Positions 30,342 to 40,681 of a DNA stretch of 64,000 nt are shown piece by piece. Location of the stretch: NCBI RefSeq assembly GCF_018882365.1, contig NZ_JACVOP010000001.1, forward strand, positions 662,449 to 726,448. Direction: 5' to 3'. Every line of letters begins with the position of its first letter. Position 1 is the first letter of the stretch. Source of the DNA: Polynucleobacter sp. 71A-WALBACH (GTDB lineage Bacteria; Pseudomonadota; Gammaproteobacteria; Burkholderiales; Burkholderiaceae). The notes beneath the pieces are model-generated. The model made no database searches. It worked only from the letters and a program-made list of their open reading frames with translations, and was not told where the DNA came from. The translations under genes were made by a program, and so were the position numbers.

Positions 30342-31313
30342 ATGATCAACTTGTTCGTCCTGCAAAATGGCCGCCTCTCTCAAGAGCAAGTGGAAGATCG
30401 CAATGAATTGTTGCAATACTCCAACCCTATCTGGATCGACGTCGTTGATCCTGAGGAGGAGGAGCTTCTCTGGATTAAAGAGGCTTTTGGCGTCCTTTTG
30501 CCTGAATTAGATGATTTGGGTGACTTAGAAGCTTCCGCACGTTATTTCGAGGCTGACGACGGCCACCTCCACATCCGCACTGATTTCTTGTTGGATGAAG
30601 AAGAAACTTCACGCAACGTACGAGTTGCTTTTGTCATGACCAAACAAGTCTTGTTCTCTATTCATGATGAGGACTTGCCAGTATTCCGCTTGGTGCGTTT
30701 GCGCGCGCGTTTACGCCCAGGTTCGGTGAGCAATGCGAAAGACGTTTTACTCGACTTGTATTCCACTGATGCCGAGTATTCTGCTGACGCTTTAGAAGAG
30801 GTTTATGAAAACCTAGAGCAAGCAGGTAAACGCGTTCTGCAAGATGACATTACCGATAATGATGCAGAAGAAGTGCTCGAAACGATTGCTAAGGAAGAGG
30901 ACACCAACGGACGCATTCGTCGCAACGTGATGGATACCCGTCGTGCACTATCTTTCTTAATGCGTAGCAAATTATTGTCTGATGAGCAGCAAGAAGAAGC
31001 GCGTCAGATTTTGCGAGATATTGATTCACTAGAAAACCATACCGCGTTCTTGTTCGATAAGATTAACTTCTTGATGGATGCGACAGTGGGTTTTATTAAC
31101 TTGAACCAAAGTAAAATCATCAAGATCTTCTCGGTGGTATCCGTTGCCTTAATGCCGCCTACTTTGTTAGCGAGTGTATGGGGAATGAACTTCCGCTACA
31201 TGCCAGAGCTTGAACAAACTTGGGGTTATCCAGTTGCCATTCTTTCAATGGTGATTTCTGCGATGATTCCTTTATGGTACTTCCGCCACAAAGGCTGGCT
31301 GAGCTCACGCTAA
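30342..31313 (+). CDS. corA: Magnesium/cobalt transporter CorA
   Basis: A 323-residue CorA channel. It has a large acidic cytoplasmic N-terminal domain, then two C-terminal membrane helices. The first ends in the signature GMN (ASVWGMNFRYMPE near residues 286-298), and the positively charged tail RHKGWLSSR follows the second. Forms a pentamer in the inner membrane. AGGAG precedes the ATG. No Mg-sensing leader structure was recognised in the short upstream interval. Confidence 0.96.
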   Translation: MINLFVLQNGRLSQEQVEDRNELLQYSNPIWIDVVDPEEEELLWIKEAFGVLLPELDDLGDLEASARYFEADDGHLHIRTDFLLDEEETSRNVRVAFVMTKQVLFSIHDEDLPVFRLVRLRARLRPGSVSNAKDVLLDLYSTDAEYSADALEEVYENLEQAGKRVLQDDITDNDAEEVLETIAKEEDTNGRIRRNVMDTRRALSFLMRSKLLSDEQQEEARQILRDIDSLENHTAFLFDKINFLMDATVGFINLNQSKIIKIFSVVSVALMPPTLLASVWGMNFRYMPELEQTWGYPVAILSMVISAMIPLWYFRHKGWLSSR

Positions 31314-31351
31314 TTTTGTAGTGCTCACTATTGTACTAATGCAATAGCCCA

Positions 31352-31876
31352 CTAGGCATTTTTTGGTTTGAGTAATTCTAAAAATTGAGAGAGTGCAAAA
31401 TCACGCGCTTGTTCTCGTACTATTTGACGATCGCCCTGAAAATGCTTGGTCAGTGTGGCGGTATTAATCACATCATATCCAACGCTCTCTTTGATTGCCC
31501 AGCCAAAGCAGACGGTACCAACTGGTTTTCCTGCTGAACCACCTGTTGGACCAGCGATGCCAGTAATGGAAATGGCGGCGTTGACATTCGCATTGCGTAG
31601 CGCGCCTTCGGCCATGGCTTTGGCGACTTGTTCGCTGACTGCGCCAAATGACTCAATCGTTTCCATTGGAACATCTAAGCATTCGGATTTCGCGGCATTG
31701 CTGTAGGTGATATATCCCCGCTCCAGCCAATCGCTAGAACCTGCTAAGTCCGTGAGGGTCGCGCAGACAAGGCCGCCAGTGCAGGATTCAGCTAAAGCAA
31801 TTTTCCAACCCCGATTGATGAGAGTCAGGGCTACAGCTCTGGCTAACTCATGCTGAGGATCATTATTATTTTTCAT
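31352..31876 (-). CDS. pncC: Nicotinamide-nucleotide amidohydrolase PncC (CinA C-terminal family)
   Basis: A 174-residue stand-alone CinA C-terminal domain that deamidates NMN in NAD salvage. The core motif LAESCTGGLVCATLTDLAG lies near residues 28-46, and GIAGPTGGSAGKPVGTV near 107-123. It overlaps pgpA by ATGA, the last gene of the thiL-pgpA-pncC unit. Confidence 0.94.
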   Translation of the reverse strand: MKNNNDPQHELARAVALTLINRGWKIALAESCTGGLVCATLTDLAGSSDWLERGYITYSNAAKSECLDVPMETIESFGAVSEQVAKAMAEGALRNANVNAAISITGIAGPTGGSAGKPVGTVCFGWAIKESVGYDVINTATLTKHFQGDRQIVREQARDFALSQFLELLKPKNA

Positions 31877-32454
31877 AGGACGTAGCTCAATCCAATCTGT
31901 AACAGTGTGATGGTGAGTAGGGTAAAAAATGCAGCGGCTAAATCATCGGCAATGATTCCAAAGCCGCGCCATAAAATTAAGCCACTACTTGACCGGGCAG
32001 AATCATTGCCACCTTCTAAGTGTTTAAAGTGTCGATCGATCATTCCAATCGGCCCAGGTTTCACGGCATCAAAAAATCGGAATAGTGCAAATGCCAAAAT
32101 TTGCATCCATAAGTTTGCCGGCATGATGAAAATCAATACGAGCCAGAAGGCGACTATTTCATCCCACACAATTCCGCCAAAATCTTTTTTACCTAACTCT
32201 TCGCTCACTTGTCCGCAGATCCAGCAACCCAGCAGAACTCCTAGGCTAATGATCCATAACCATGCTTCTGTGGATAGAAAATACTCGCCCAGCAGAAATG
32301 CAGCCCAAGCCCACAGTGTTCCTACGGTGCCTGGCGCGAATGGCGCTAAACCACTACCCAAGCCGAAAGCAAGGGCGCGACTCGGTTTGCTAAATACCCA
32401 CTTGAAGCTAGGAATCAATGTGGGGGAGCTCGGTGTATTGGATTGGGTATTCAT
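31873..32454 (-). CDS. pgpA: Phosphatidylglycerophosphatase A
   Basis: A 193-residue membrane phosphatase forming phosphatidylglycerol. Family motifs: GLGSGLAPFAPGTVGTL near residues 33-49, DEIVAFW, and the FRFFDAVKPGPIGMID segment, with several hydrophobic helices. Overlaps thiL and pncC by four bases on each side, indicating translational coupling. Confidence 0.95.
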   Translation of the reverse strand: MNTQSNTPSSPTLIPSFKWVFSKPSRALAFGLGSGLAPFAPGTVGTLWAWAAFLLGEYFLSTEAWLWIISLGVLLGCWICGQVSEELGKKDFGGIVWDEIVAFWLVLIFIMPANLWMQILAFALFRFFDAVKPGPIGMIDRHFKHLEGGNDSARSSSGLILWRGFGIIADDLAAAFFTLLTITLLQIGLSYVL

Positions 32455-33473
32455 GCGAAATGATCAAAGGATTTCAGTAGTAAATCCGCTGCTTGAGCAT
32501 TTAATTCTTTTCCATTGCTATCAATGATGTGTATTGCAGATCCTGAGTGTTGCATAGATTTGATGCTACCAATTTGGGTAAGCGGAATATCTAGGTCTGC
32601 ACTGATTTTGGCAATGGCATCCCTTTTACCAATTGGGGCCGTAAAGCACAGCTCGTAATCATCCCCGCCACTCGCAGCATATAGATTTTGAATGACTGGT
32701 GACTGCTTGCGCAGTGTGGCAGATTTTGGGAGGCGGTCTAAATAGATTTCAGCATCTTTATTCGATTGCTTGAGGATATGTTTTAGGTCGCCCAGCAAGC
32801 CATCTGAGATATCTAGGGCCGAGTTGGCAAGATCTCTTAAGGCAATGCCCAAATTAATTCTGGGGATGGGTTGATGCATGCGAACCTCAACGCTCGCTAA
32901 ATCTTCACCGGGTAATTGAATTTCATGACGCAGTGCAGCAAGAGCAAGCCTGGCATCGCCAACAAAACCCGACACCCAAATATCATCGCCGTCCAATGCC
33001 CCCGATCTATAAATGGCCTTGTCCTTCGGAATACTTCCAAAAGCAGTGATGCAAATATTGAGCGGGCCAGCGGTAGTGTCACCTCCAATGAGTGGGCAAG
33101 CATATTGGTTGGCGATTGAAAATAATCCCTTGCTGAAGGCCTCTAACCAAGCTGGATTGGACTCTGGTAAGGCCAGCGCTAGAGTGAAGCCTTCAGGCTT
33201 GGCGCCCATGGCAGCTAGGTCTGAGAGGTTGACAGCTAGGGCTTTCCAGCCTAGCCATTCTGGATTAGCATCTGCAAAAAAATGCCGTCCGCAGACCAGC
33301 ATATCGCTGGTAATCGCAATTTCTTCAGCTGAGGTGGTCTTTAGAAGGGCGCAGTCATCGCCAATTCCCAGTTTCACTGAGCTGGGGTGATTGGCAAGCA
33401 TCAGATCTGACTGCGTTTTAAAGAAACGCTGGATCAGGTCAAATTCGCCAATTGAGGAAGATTGAGAATGCAT
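32451..33473 (-). CDS. thiL: Thiamine-monophosphate kinase
   Basis: A 340-residue enzyme that phosphorylates thiamine phosphate to thiamine diphosphate. The family start GEFDLIQRFF occurs shortly after the ATG at 33473; the in-frame extension to 33593 runs into the maeB 5' end and is judged untranslated. GIGDDCALL and the VNLSDLAAMGAKP motif are present. First gene of the thiL-pgpA-pncC operon, divergent from maeB. Confidence 0.95.
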   Translation of the reverse strand: MHSQSSSIGEFDLIQRFFKTQSDLMLANHPSSVKLGIGDDCALLKTTSAEEIAITSDMLVCGRHFFADANPEWLGWKALAVNLSDLAAMGAKPEGFTLALALPESNPAWLEAFSKGLFSIANQYACPLIGGDTTAGPLNICITAFGSIPKDKAIYRSGALDGDDIWVSGFVGDARLALAALRHEIQLPGEDLASVEVRMHQPIPRINLGIALRDLANSALDISDGLLGDLKHILKQSNKDAEIYLDRLPKSATLRKQSPVIQNLYAASGGDDYELCFTAPIGKRDAIAKISADLDIPLTQIGSIKSMQHSGSAIHIIDSNGKELNAQAADLLLKSFDHFA

Positions 33474-33545
33474 GCCCCATTTTATGGCTCTTGGCAGTCT
33501 TGCATCCGAGAGGAATAGAATTAGAAGCTTGAATAAGTCTGATTG

Positions 33546-35885
33546 ATGAGTGAACTGATGAGTAAACCAAGCAATAGCACCAAAGAACAACAAATAGCGG
33601 ATTTAAGAGCAGCTGCTCTCCACTATCACGAGTTTCCTGTTCCGGGAAAAATCGAAATTGCCCCAACCAAGCAGTTAACCAATCAGCGGGACTTAGCGTT
33701 AGCCTATACGCCAGGCGTTGCCGCAGCCTGCGAAGAGATTGTTAAAGACCCTGCTAATGCATTCCGTTACACAGCACGCGGTAATTTGGTTGGTGTGATT
33801 ACCAACGGCACGGCAGTCTTGGGTTTAGGAAATATTGGTCCATTGGCAAGTAAGCCAGTGATGGAAGGTAAGGCAGTACTCTTTAAGAAATTTGCTGGCA
33901 TTGATGTTTTCGATATTGAAGTGAATGAAAACGATCCAGATAAGTTAGTTGAAATTATTGCAGCACTTGAGCCAACTTTTGGCGGTATCAATTTAGAAGA
34001 TATCAAAGCGCCAGATTGTTTTGTGGTCGAACGCAAGTTACAAGCTCGCATGAAGATCCCTGTCTTTCATGATGATCAACATGGCACTGCGATTGTGGTT
34101 GCTGCGGCGATTCTCAATGGCTTAAAAGTAGTTGGCAAAGATGTTGCTAATGTGAAGTTGGTTACATCTGGCGCTGGTGCCGCAGCTTTAGCTTGTTTGG
34201 ATCTATTAGTTGATCTTGGTATCCCCCGAAAGAATATTTGGGTAACAGACTTAGCTGGTGTTGCTTATAAAGGCCGTAAAGAATTAATGGATCCTGAGAA
34301 AGAGCCGTTCTGCCAAGAGACAGAATTGCGTACGCTCGATCAAGCAATTGAAGGTGCGGATATTTTCTTAGGTCTTTCTGCTGGCGGTGTTCTCAAGCAA
34401 GACATGGTGAAGAAGATGGCGCCTAAGCCATTGGTTTACGCCTTAGCAAATCCAACTCCTGAGATTCTTCCTGAGGAAGTGAAAGAAGTTCGTCCTGATG
34501 CTGTGATGGCGACTGGTCGTACTGATTATCCGAACCAAGTCAATAATGTTTTGTGTTTCCCATTCATCTTCCGTGGCGCATTAGATGTTGGTGCTACTAC
34601 CATTACGCGTGGCATGGAAGTAGCGGCAGTGAAGGCTGTGGCAGAGTTGGCGCAGGCTGAGCAGAGCGAAATAGTGACCTCGGTATATGGCATTGAGAAT
34701 TTATCTTTTGGTCCAGAGTATTTAATTCCGAAACCATTTGACCCGCGTCTGATTACCGTCATCGCACCTGCGGTTGCTAAAGCGGCAATGGATGATGGTG
34801 TCGCTCAACGTCCAATTAAAGACTTTGATGCTTACCGCAATCAGTTGCAACAATTTGTGTACCACTCTGGTACTTTGATGAAGCCACTGTTTAGTATTGC
34901 GAAACGTGTGCCTGCCGCTCAAAAACGTATCATATTTGCCGAGGGTGAAGATGAGCGCGTACTGCGTGCAGTTCAAATCATTATTGATGAGCATTTAGCT
35001 ACCCCAATTTTGATTGGACGCCCAGCCGTCATTGAGCATCGTATTGGCAAGTTTGGGTTGCGTATTAAAGCTGGCGAAGACTTTGAGATCGTAAACCCAG
35101 AGAATGATTCACGCTTCCGCGATTTCTGGCAAACCTATTTGGCTTTGACTGAGCGCAAAGGCGTTACCGAATCATTTGCTAAGTTAGAAATGCGACGTCG
35201 CAACAGTTTAATTGGCTCAATGTTGATTACTAAAGGCATGGCTGATGGCATGATTTGTGGAACCATTGGTAATTCATCGACGCATTTGAAATATGTCGAT
35301 GAAGTAGTAGGTCGTGAGCCTGGTGCCAATGTTTATGGCGCTATGTCTGGATTGATTTTGCCAGGTCGCCAAGTATTCTTGGTTGATACCCATGTCAATA
35401 TTGATCCAACTGCAGAGCAACTAGCTGAATTGACATTAATGGCTGCGAGTGAAATGCGTAAATTGGGTATAGCTCCCAAGGTTGCACTCCTGTCCCACTC
35501 GAACTTTGGTTCAAGCAGTGCTCCATCCGCAATCAAAATGCGTGAAGTATTGGCTTTGATTCAAAAAGCAGATCCAACTCTTGAGGTGGATGGTGAAATG
35601 CATGGCGATAGCGCTTTGGATGAAACCATTCGTGCTAGCGCAGTTACTTCATCCACTTTAAAAGGCGATGCCAACTTGCTAGTGCTGCCTAATATTGATG
35701 CCGCAAACATTTCTTATAACTTGTTAAAGACCGCTGCTGGTAATGGTATTGCGATTGGCCCACTACTCTTGGGTGCTGCTAAGCCGATTCATATTCTCAC
35801 GCCATCTGCTACTGTGCGACGTATCGTCAATGTGACTACTTTGGCGGTAGTTGAGGCAGCAAGTAACGCTAGGGGTGTGGCTTAA
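33546..35885 (+). CDS. maeB: NADP-dependent malic enzyme with C-terminal phosphotransacetylase-like domain
   Basis: A 779-residue MaeB converting malate to pyruvate and CO2. The malic domain covers about residues 1-430, with [12 protein letters not shown] and [15 protein letters not shown]. The C-terminal 330 residues form a phosphate acetyl/butyryltransferase-like domain, generally regulatory in this family. ATG at 33546 is preferred over the preceding TTG; a second in-frame ATG at 33558 is possible. Divergent from thiL (72 bp). Confidence 0.96.
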   Translation: MSELMSKPSNSTKEQQIADLRAAALHYHEFPVPGKIEIAPTKQLTNQRDLALAYTPGVAAACEEIVKDPANAFRYTARGNLVGVITNGTAVLGLGNIGPLASKPVMEGKAVLFKKFAGIDVFDIEVNENDPDKLVEIIAALEPTFGGINLEDIKAPDCFVVERKLQARMKIPVFHDDQHGTAIVVAAAILNGLKVVGKDVANVKLVTSGAGAAALACLDLLVDLGIPRKNIWVTDLAGVAYKGRKELMDPEKEPFCQETELRTLDQAIEGADIFLGLSAGGVLKQDMVKKMAPKPLVYALANPTPEILPEEVKEVRPDAVMATGRTDYPNQVNNVLCFPFIFRGALDVGATTITRGMEVAAVKAVAELAQAEQSEIVTSVYGIENLSFGPEYLIPKPFDPRLITVIAPAVAKAAMDDGVAQRPIKDFDAYRNQLQQFVYHSGTLMKPLFSIAKRVPAAQKRIIFAEGEDERVLRAVQIIIDEHLATPILIGRPAVIEHRIGKFGLRIKAGEDFEIVNPENDSRFRDFWQTYLALTERKGVTESFAKLEMRRRNSLIGSMLITKGMADGMICGTIGNSSTHLKYVDEVVGREPGANVYGAMSGLILPGRQVFLVDTHVNIDPTAEQLAELTLMAASEMRKLGIAPKVALLSHSNFGSSSAPSAIKMREVLALIQKADPTLEVDGEMHGDSALDETIRASAVTSSTLKGDANLLVLPNIDAANISYNLLKTAAGNGIAIGPLLLGAAKPIHILTPSATVRRIVNVTTLAVVEAASNARGVA

Positions 35886-35902
35886 GAATTAAATATTGGC
35901 TT

Positions 35903-35938
35903 TTATTTATGTTAGTTAGCAATAACTAACATAAATAA
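35903..35938. repeat. Perfect 16-bp AT-rich inverted repeat behind maeB
   Basis: TTATTTATGTTAGTTA (35903-35918), loop GCAA, and its exact complement (35923-35938). It has few G or C, so it is an unusual terminator; transcript-end protection or protein binding is possible. Confidence 0.7.
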
Positions 35939-35941
35939 TTA

Positions 35942-35966
35942 TTATATAAATCAATGGTTTATATAA
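35942..35966. repeat. Second AT-only inverted repeat behind maeB
   Basis: TTATATAAA (35942-35950) and TTTATATAA (35958-35966) with a 7-base loop, only three bases after the previous hairpin. Confidence 0.6.
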
Positions 35967-36023
35967 AATGCACTGTAATTGGGCTTGATTTGATGACGTG
36001 TTAAGGGTAACCTAGCATCCATC

Positions 36024-36644
36024 ATGAATAATCGCTCTGAAAACAGCACTACAGTAGGCTTTGACGAACACAGTCGGGCTGAAAGTTGGGATAGTAACGA
36101 TCGACTTGAAACCGAGTCTCCGGCAGCCAACATCTACGCTGAGGGTGGTTTATCTCGTTTACAAACCTATGCAGCAAATCAAGTTTCGGGGAAAAAAGTG
36201 ACAGCTTCTTGGCGTGCCGCTTTGGCCGTTCGCGATGCCGGACCGCCGGCAATGTTGCGCAGTGTGCGCCCTAATATCGTTCAATCTATTCGTGCTTTCC
36301 GCACTCCTGACCTTCAGGAAGCGGCCACTGAGCTTGGCCAACATTTCATTTACGCAAATTGTGCAAATGCAATGACAAAAGGCGAAGTTTTAGAAGCGAT
36401 TGCGATTGCTTACACCTTCACAAAGCAGCAGGCGAAGAATTTCGATCCTTTGCTCGATGCTTTGACAACGACTGTTGATAAGTCTGGCCCACAGCCAGGA
36501 TTCGTAGTGGTGCTCGAAGGCTTGCCTTGCACACAGAAGTTTGACAAAGAAGCTCGTGAGACTCTGCTTGACGTGTTCCGTGATGCTGTTGACTTCTGGT
36601 CTGAGCGTCGCACACCCTATCGCGTGTTTTACTCTTTTGCTTAG
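36024..36644 (+). CDS. Barstar-family (ribonuclease-inhibitor-like) protein
   Basis: A 206-residue protein whose C-terminal 90 residues resemble the barstar fold: KGEVLEAIAIAYTF, then a helix-rich stretch ending DAVDFWSERRTPYRVFYSF. The N-terminal half is less conserved. Barstar inhibits the secreted RNase barnase; no barnase-like gene is adjacent, so the partner is unknown and an RNA-related housekeeping role is possible. It is convergent with rsmE. Confidence 0.7.
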   Translation: MNNRSENSTTVGFDEHSRAESWDSNDRLETESPAANIYAEGGLSRLQTYAANQVSGKKVTASWRAALAVRDAGPPAMLRSVRPNIVQSIRAFRTPDLQEAATELGQHFIYANCANAMTKGEVLEAIAIAYTFTKQQAKNFDPLLDALTTTVDKSGPQPGFVVVLEGLPCTQKFDKEARETLLDVFRDAVDFWSERRTPYRVFYSFA

Positions 36645-36686
36645 TCACTGAGTTTTAACAAGTTAAGCGGTAAAGCCAGAAAATAG

Positions 36687-36716
36687 CAAAAATCGCCTCT
36701 ATTTGAGGCGATTTTG
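36687..36716. terminator. Bidirectional terminator between barstar-like gene and rsmE
   Basis: AAAATCGCCTC (36689-36699) and GAGGCGATTTT (36705-36715) form an 11-bp stem with loop TATTT. A runs on one side and T runs on the other let it act on both strands. It contains the rsmE stop codon (36699-36701). Confidence 0.75.
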
Positions 36717-37460
36717 TATTTCTGGACCCCAAACGCTGTGTACGGCAGTAATTGCCACAATTCCAGCAGTCTCAGTCCGTAGGACTCGGTCACCCAAAGA
36801 GACAATTTGATAGCCGGCCGCTTCAGCTTGAGCCTCTTCTTCTGGAGAATGCCCACCTTCTGGCCCAATCATCAAAATTAGATCCTGTGGTGGGCTATCA
36901 ATTAATACTGAATACAGGCTTTTATCAGTATCAGGGCTTAAAAGTAGCTTAAGTTGAGCTTTTTGTGGCTTCTGTAGGTAACTTTCAAAACTTTGTACAG
37001 GCTCTACAGTGGCTAACACTGTGCGATCACATTGTTCGCATGCGGCTTGAACGATGCCCTCCCAGTGTAGAAGGCGTTTTTGAGCCCGCTCAGCATCACT
37101 TGAGCGCGTTAATTTGATTACTGAGCGCTCACATTGCAATGGTGCAATCACCTGAGCGCCGGTCTCTATGGCCTTCTCAACTACCCAGTCCATCTTGTCA
37201 CCCCCAGCAAGTCCTTGTGCCAGGGTAATGGCATAAGGACTCTCGCGATGGATATCTTGGTGAATGTCGCTAAGCTCTGCCTCTCCCGATTTATTGCTTA
37301 GCGAGAGGAGCTTGGCCTGGGCAATATGACCCTTTCCATCGAAGATGGGGAAGAATTCACCAACTTGGATGCGACGGACGCGCAAGTGATGCGCAAGCTC
37401 TGGAGTGAGGATATTTGGCTTTTGGGTTTCCCATGGGCCGGGAAGATAAAATTGAGGCAT
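36699..37460 (-). CDS. rsmE: 16S rRNA (uracil-1498-N3)-methyltransferase
   Basis: A 253-residue SPOUT-fold methyltransferase for m3U1498 of 16S rRNA. Motifs: HHLRVRR near residues 25-31, EKAIETGAQVIAPL, the glycine-rich MIGPEGGHSPEEEA and SLGDRVLRTETA knot residues. Divergent from tkt (43 bp). Confidence 0.95.
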   Translation of the reverse strand: MPQFYLPGPWETQKPNILTPELAHHLRVRRIQVGEFFPIFDGKGHIAQAKLLSLSNKSGEAELSDIHQDIHRESPYAITLAQGLAGGDKMDWVVEKAIETGAQVIAPLQCERSVIKLTRSSDAERAQKRLLHWEGIVQAACEQCDRTVLATVEPVQSFESYLQKPQKAQLKLLLSPDTDKSLYSVLIDSPPQDLILMIGPEGGHSPEEEAQAEAAGYQIVSLGDRVLRTETAGIVAITAVHSVWGPEIQNRLK

Positions 37461-37503
37461 TACTGAAATATAGCTAATTAATTTCCAAGAGACCTAATTT
37501 ACG

Positions 37504-39510
37504 ATGTCAAACCTTCAAATTCGCATGGCCAACGCCATTCGTGCTTTATCCATGGATGCAGTTCAACAAGCCAATTCTGGACACCCTGGTATGCCGATGG
37601 GTATGGCTGATATTGCAGTCGGCCTCTGGAATGAACATTTGCAACACAATCCAACAGATCCGCATTGGATGAATCGCGATCGCTTTGTTTTGTCTAACGG
37701 CCATGGCTCAATGTTGCTGTATTCACTTTTACATCTCACCGGTTACGACTTGCCGATGAGTGAGTTGAAAAATTTCCGTCAGTTGCATAGTAAAACTGCG
37801 GGCCATCCTGAGTATGGTGTTACGCCCGGAGTAGAAACAACTACTGGTCCTTTGGGCCAAGGAATTTCTAATGCAGTGGGTATGGCGCTTGCCGAGAAAT
37901 TATTAGCAGCGGAATTTAATCGCCCAGGTTATGACATCGTTGACCATTACACCTATGTATTTTTGGGTGATGGTTGCTTGATGGAAGGCATCAGCCATGA
38001 GGTATGTTCTTTGGCTGGCACACTGAAGCTAAATAAACTCATCGCACTTTGGGATGACAACGGTATTTCGATTGATGGCAAAGTAGTTTCTTGGTTTAAC
38101 GAAGATACGCCAAAACGTTTTGAAGCTTACGGTTGGAATGTGATTCGCGATGTAGATGGTCATAATGCAGAGACTGTATCTAGTGCAATCGCTAAAGCTA
38201 AGAAGAGTGATAAACCAACCTTGATTTGCTGCAAGACTGCTATCGGTCAAGGCTCTCCTAATATGGCGGGTAGCGACAAGGTGCATGGCTCTCCATTGGG
38301 CGCAGCAGAAATTGCTGCAACCCGTGTAGCATTGAATTGGCCCTATGCGCCATTTGAAATTCCAAAAGATATATATGAGGCTTGGGACTTCAAGAAACGT
38401 GGACAAGCTGCTGAGCATGAGTGGAATAAAGAGTTCCAGGCATATAAAAATAAATACCCAGAACTCGCTTCTGAATTGCAACGTCGTATGCAAGGCGACC
38501 TATCTAAAGACTTCACTAAAACTTTAGATGCTTATCTCAAGACTTGTGAAACCAAAGCGGAAACGATTGCTACTCGCAAAGCAAGTCAAAATGCGATTGA
38601 AGCATTGGCGCCAGCATTACCAGAGTTCATGGGTGGATCAGCAGATTTAACAGGTTCTAACTTAACCAATTGGTCTTCATGCAAGCCAGTGCGCGCTGAC
38701 CAATGGGGTAATCATATTAATTACGGTGTTCGTGAATTTGGTATGAGCGCCATCATGAATGGCATCGCTTTGCATGGTGGGTACATTCCATTTGGCGGTA
38801 CGTTCTTAACTTTCTCCGATTACAGCCGCAACGCATTGCGGATGGCCGCATTAATGAAGTTGCGTAGCATCTTTGTCTTTACGCATGACTCTATTGGCTT
38901 GGGAGAAGATGGCCCGACACACCAGTCTGTTGAGCATGTAGCGAGTTTGCGTTTGATTCCGAATTTGATGGTTTGGCGTCCATGTGACACCACTGAGAGT
39001 GCGGTTGCATGGGGTGCTGCGATTGAACGCAAGCATGGCCCAAGCGCTTTAATTTTCAGTCGTCAAAACTGCCCATTTGTGCCACGCAATAGTCAACAGA
39101 TCAAAGATATTGCGCGTGGTGGATATGTGCTGCGTGATCCGAAGAAATCCAAAATTGATGCAGTCATTATTGCTACTGGCTCCGAGATTGCTTTGGCATT
39201 ACAAACAGCGGAACGTTTGGAGAGTGAAAGCTCAGGCAAGATTGGTATTCGCGTGGTATCGATTCCATCAACTACGGTATTCGATCAACAAGATGCCGCT
39301 TACAAGGCCAAAGTATTGCCAGCGGATATTCCACGTATTGCGGTTGAAGCGGGTGTGAGTGATTTCTGGTGGAAGTATGGTTGCGCAGCGGTTCATGGTG
39401 TTGATACCTTCGGTGAATCCGCACCAGCACCAGTCCTTTATGAATATTTTGGTTTGACAGTGGATGAGATTGCTAAAACAGTAATGCAATGTATTGCCAA
39501 GAAAAAATAA
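37504..39510 (+). CDS. tkt: Transketolase
   Basis: A 668-residue thiamine-diphosphate enzyme of the pentose phosphate pathway. The ThDP motif [18 protein letters not shown] lies near residues 155-172, [11 protein letters not shown] near 59-69, and the transketolase signature [10 protein letters not shown] near 377-386. Starts [19 protein letters not shown]. gap follows 40 bp later in the same direction, so the two sugar-phosphate enzymes are probably co-transcribed. Confidence 0.97.
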   Translation: MSNLQIRMANAIRALSMDAVQQANSGHPGMPMGMADIAVGLWNEHLQHNPTDPHWMNRDRFVLSNGHGSMLLYSLLHLTGYDLPMSELKNFRQLHSKTAGHPEYGVTPGVETTTGPLGQGISNAVGMALAEKLLAAEFNRPGYDIVDHYTYVFLGDGCLMEGISHEVCSLAGTLKLNKLIALWDDNGISIDGKVVSWFNEDTPKRFEAYGWNVIRDVDGHNAETVSSAIAKAKKSDKPTLICCKTAIGQGSPNMAGSDKVHGSPLGAAEIAATRVALNWPYAPFEIPKDIYEAWDFKKRGQAAEHEWNKEFQAYKNKYPELASELQRRMQGDLSKDFTKTLDAYLKTCETKAETIATRKASQNAIEALAPALPEFMGGSADLTGSNLTNWSSCKPVRADQWGNHINYGVREFGMSAIMNGIALHGGYIPFGGTFLTFSDYSRNALRMAALMKLRSIFVFTHDSIGLGEDGPTHQSVEHVASLRLIPNLMVWRPCDTTESAVAWGAAIERKHGPSALIFSRQNCPFVPRNSQQIKDIARGGYVLRDPKKSKIDAVIIATGSEIALALQTAERLESESSGKIGIRVVSIPSTTVFDQQDAAYKAKVLPADIPRIAVEAGVSDFWWKYGCAAVHGVDTFGESAPAPVLYEYFGLTVDEIAKTVMQCIAKKK

Positions 39511-39550
39511 TTTGTCTGTTTAAGAATTTAATATTAGCAAGGGGAATGGA

Positions 39551-40579
39551 ATGACAATTCGTGTCGCAATTAATGGTTATGGTCGTATTGGTCGCATGGT
39601 CTTACGCGCTTTGTATGAAGATCAGGTCAATGGCAAGCCAAGACGGGATATCAAAATCGTAGCAATTAACGCGATGGGTGATATCGATATTAATGCGCAC
39701 CTGACGCAATATGATTCTGCACACGGTCGTTTTCCTGCTGAAGTAAAAGTTGATGGTGATTGCATGGTGGTGAATGGCGATCGCATCAAGATGTTCTCTA
39801 CCCGCAATCCTCTAGAGACTCCCTGGGGTGAATTGGGTGTGGACTTGGTGCTCGAGTGCTCGGGTAAATTTACTTCCAAAGAAAAAGCGATGGTGCATAT
39901 TTCTCAGGGCGCGAAGAAAGTATTGATCTCCGCTCCAGGTGAAAAAGATGTGGATGCCACGATTGTGTATGGTGTTAATCAGCAAGTTCTCAAACCAAGC
40001 GATGTCGTGGTTTCTAACGCAAGCTGTACTACCAACTGCCTTGCTCCCTTAGTTAAACCATTGCTAGAAAAGATTGGCATCGAGTCTGGCTTGATGACGA
40101 CTATCCATGCTTTTACTAATGACCAAGTTCTAACTGACGTGTATCACAAGGATATGCGCCGTGCGCGCTCTGCTGTTACCAGCATGATTCCGACTAAGAC
40201 AGGCGCTGCAAAGGCGGTTGGTTTGGTATTGCCAGCATTAGCAGGGCGTTTTGATGGTTTTGCGATGCGCGTGCCAGTGATTAATGTGTCTGTTGTGGAT
40301 TTAACTTTTGCCGCTAGTCGCGCTACCAGCGTGGACGAGGTGAACTCGATCCTCAAAACAGCGAGTGAGGGCGAGTTGAAGGGTATTTTGGGTTTCAATA
40401 CCTTGCCATTGGTTTCCATCGACTTTAATCACGACCCACGCCCTAGTATTTACGATGCTTCTCAGACCCGTGTCTCAGCGGATGGCAAACTTGTGAAGGT
40501 TTTGGCTTGGTATGACAACGAATGGGGTTATTCAGTTCAAATGCTCAATGCTGCTGAAGCATTGATGGCTGTAAAGTAA
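39551..40579 (+). CDS. gap: Type I glyceraldehyde-3-phosphate dehydrogenase, predicted NADP-tolerant
   Basis: A 342-residue phosphorylating GAPDH. Catalytic Cys159 in [12 protein letters not shown] fold NGYGRIGR at residues 8-15. At position 41 it reads IVAINAMGD: Ala replaces the Asp that binds the adenosine ribose in most NAD-dependent GAPDHs. B. subtilis GapB, which prefers NADP, also has Ala there. KFTSKEKAM and [13 protein letters not shown] also recall GapB. Cofactor preference is inference only. It lies behind tkt and ends at the terminator at 40632-40659. Confidence 0.94.
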   Translation: MTIRVAINGYGRIGRMVLRALYEDQVNGKPRRDIKIVAINAMGDIDINAHLTQYDSAHGRFPAEVKVDGDCMVVNGDRIKMFSTRNPLETPWGELGVDLVLECSGKFTSKEKAMVHISQGAKKVLISAPGEKDVDATIVYGVNQQVLKPSDVVVSNASCTTNCLAPLVKPLLEKIGIESGLMTTIHAFTNDQVLTDVYHKDMRRARSAVTSMIPTKTGAAKAVGLVLPALAGRFDGFAMRVPVINVSVVDLTFAASRATSVDEVNSILKTASEGELKGILGFNTLPLVSIDFNHDPRPSIYDASQTRVSADGKLVKVLAWYDNEWGYSVQMLNAAEALMAVK

Positions 40580-40631
40580 GTAATTAAGTGGGTATTAAGG
40601 CTAAAAGTCTTTAAAATCTGGCTTTATATGT

Positions 40632-40659
40632 AAAAAAGACCTCAATAGAGGTCTTTTTT
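40632..40659. terminator. Bidirectional intrinsic terminator between gap and fur
   Basis: AAAAAAGACCTC (40632-40643), loop AATA, and GAGGTCTTTTTT (40648-40659): a perfect 12-bp stem with A and T runs on its flanks, shared by the convergent gap and fur genes. Confidence 0.9.
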
Positions 40660-40681
40660 CATTATCTGCCATCAAATGCGC

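Noticed and set aside
31907..32527. Plus-strand frame of 206 codons across pgpA
   Set aside because: Antisense to a coupled operon of recognised genes; low-complexity basic translation without a family.
33474..33593. Longer N-terminus for thiL
   Set aside because: The extension overlaps the divergent maeB start and precedes the family N-terminus.
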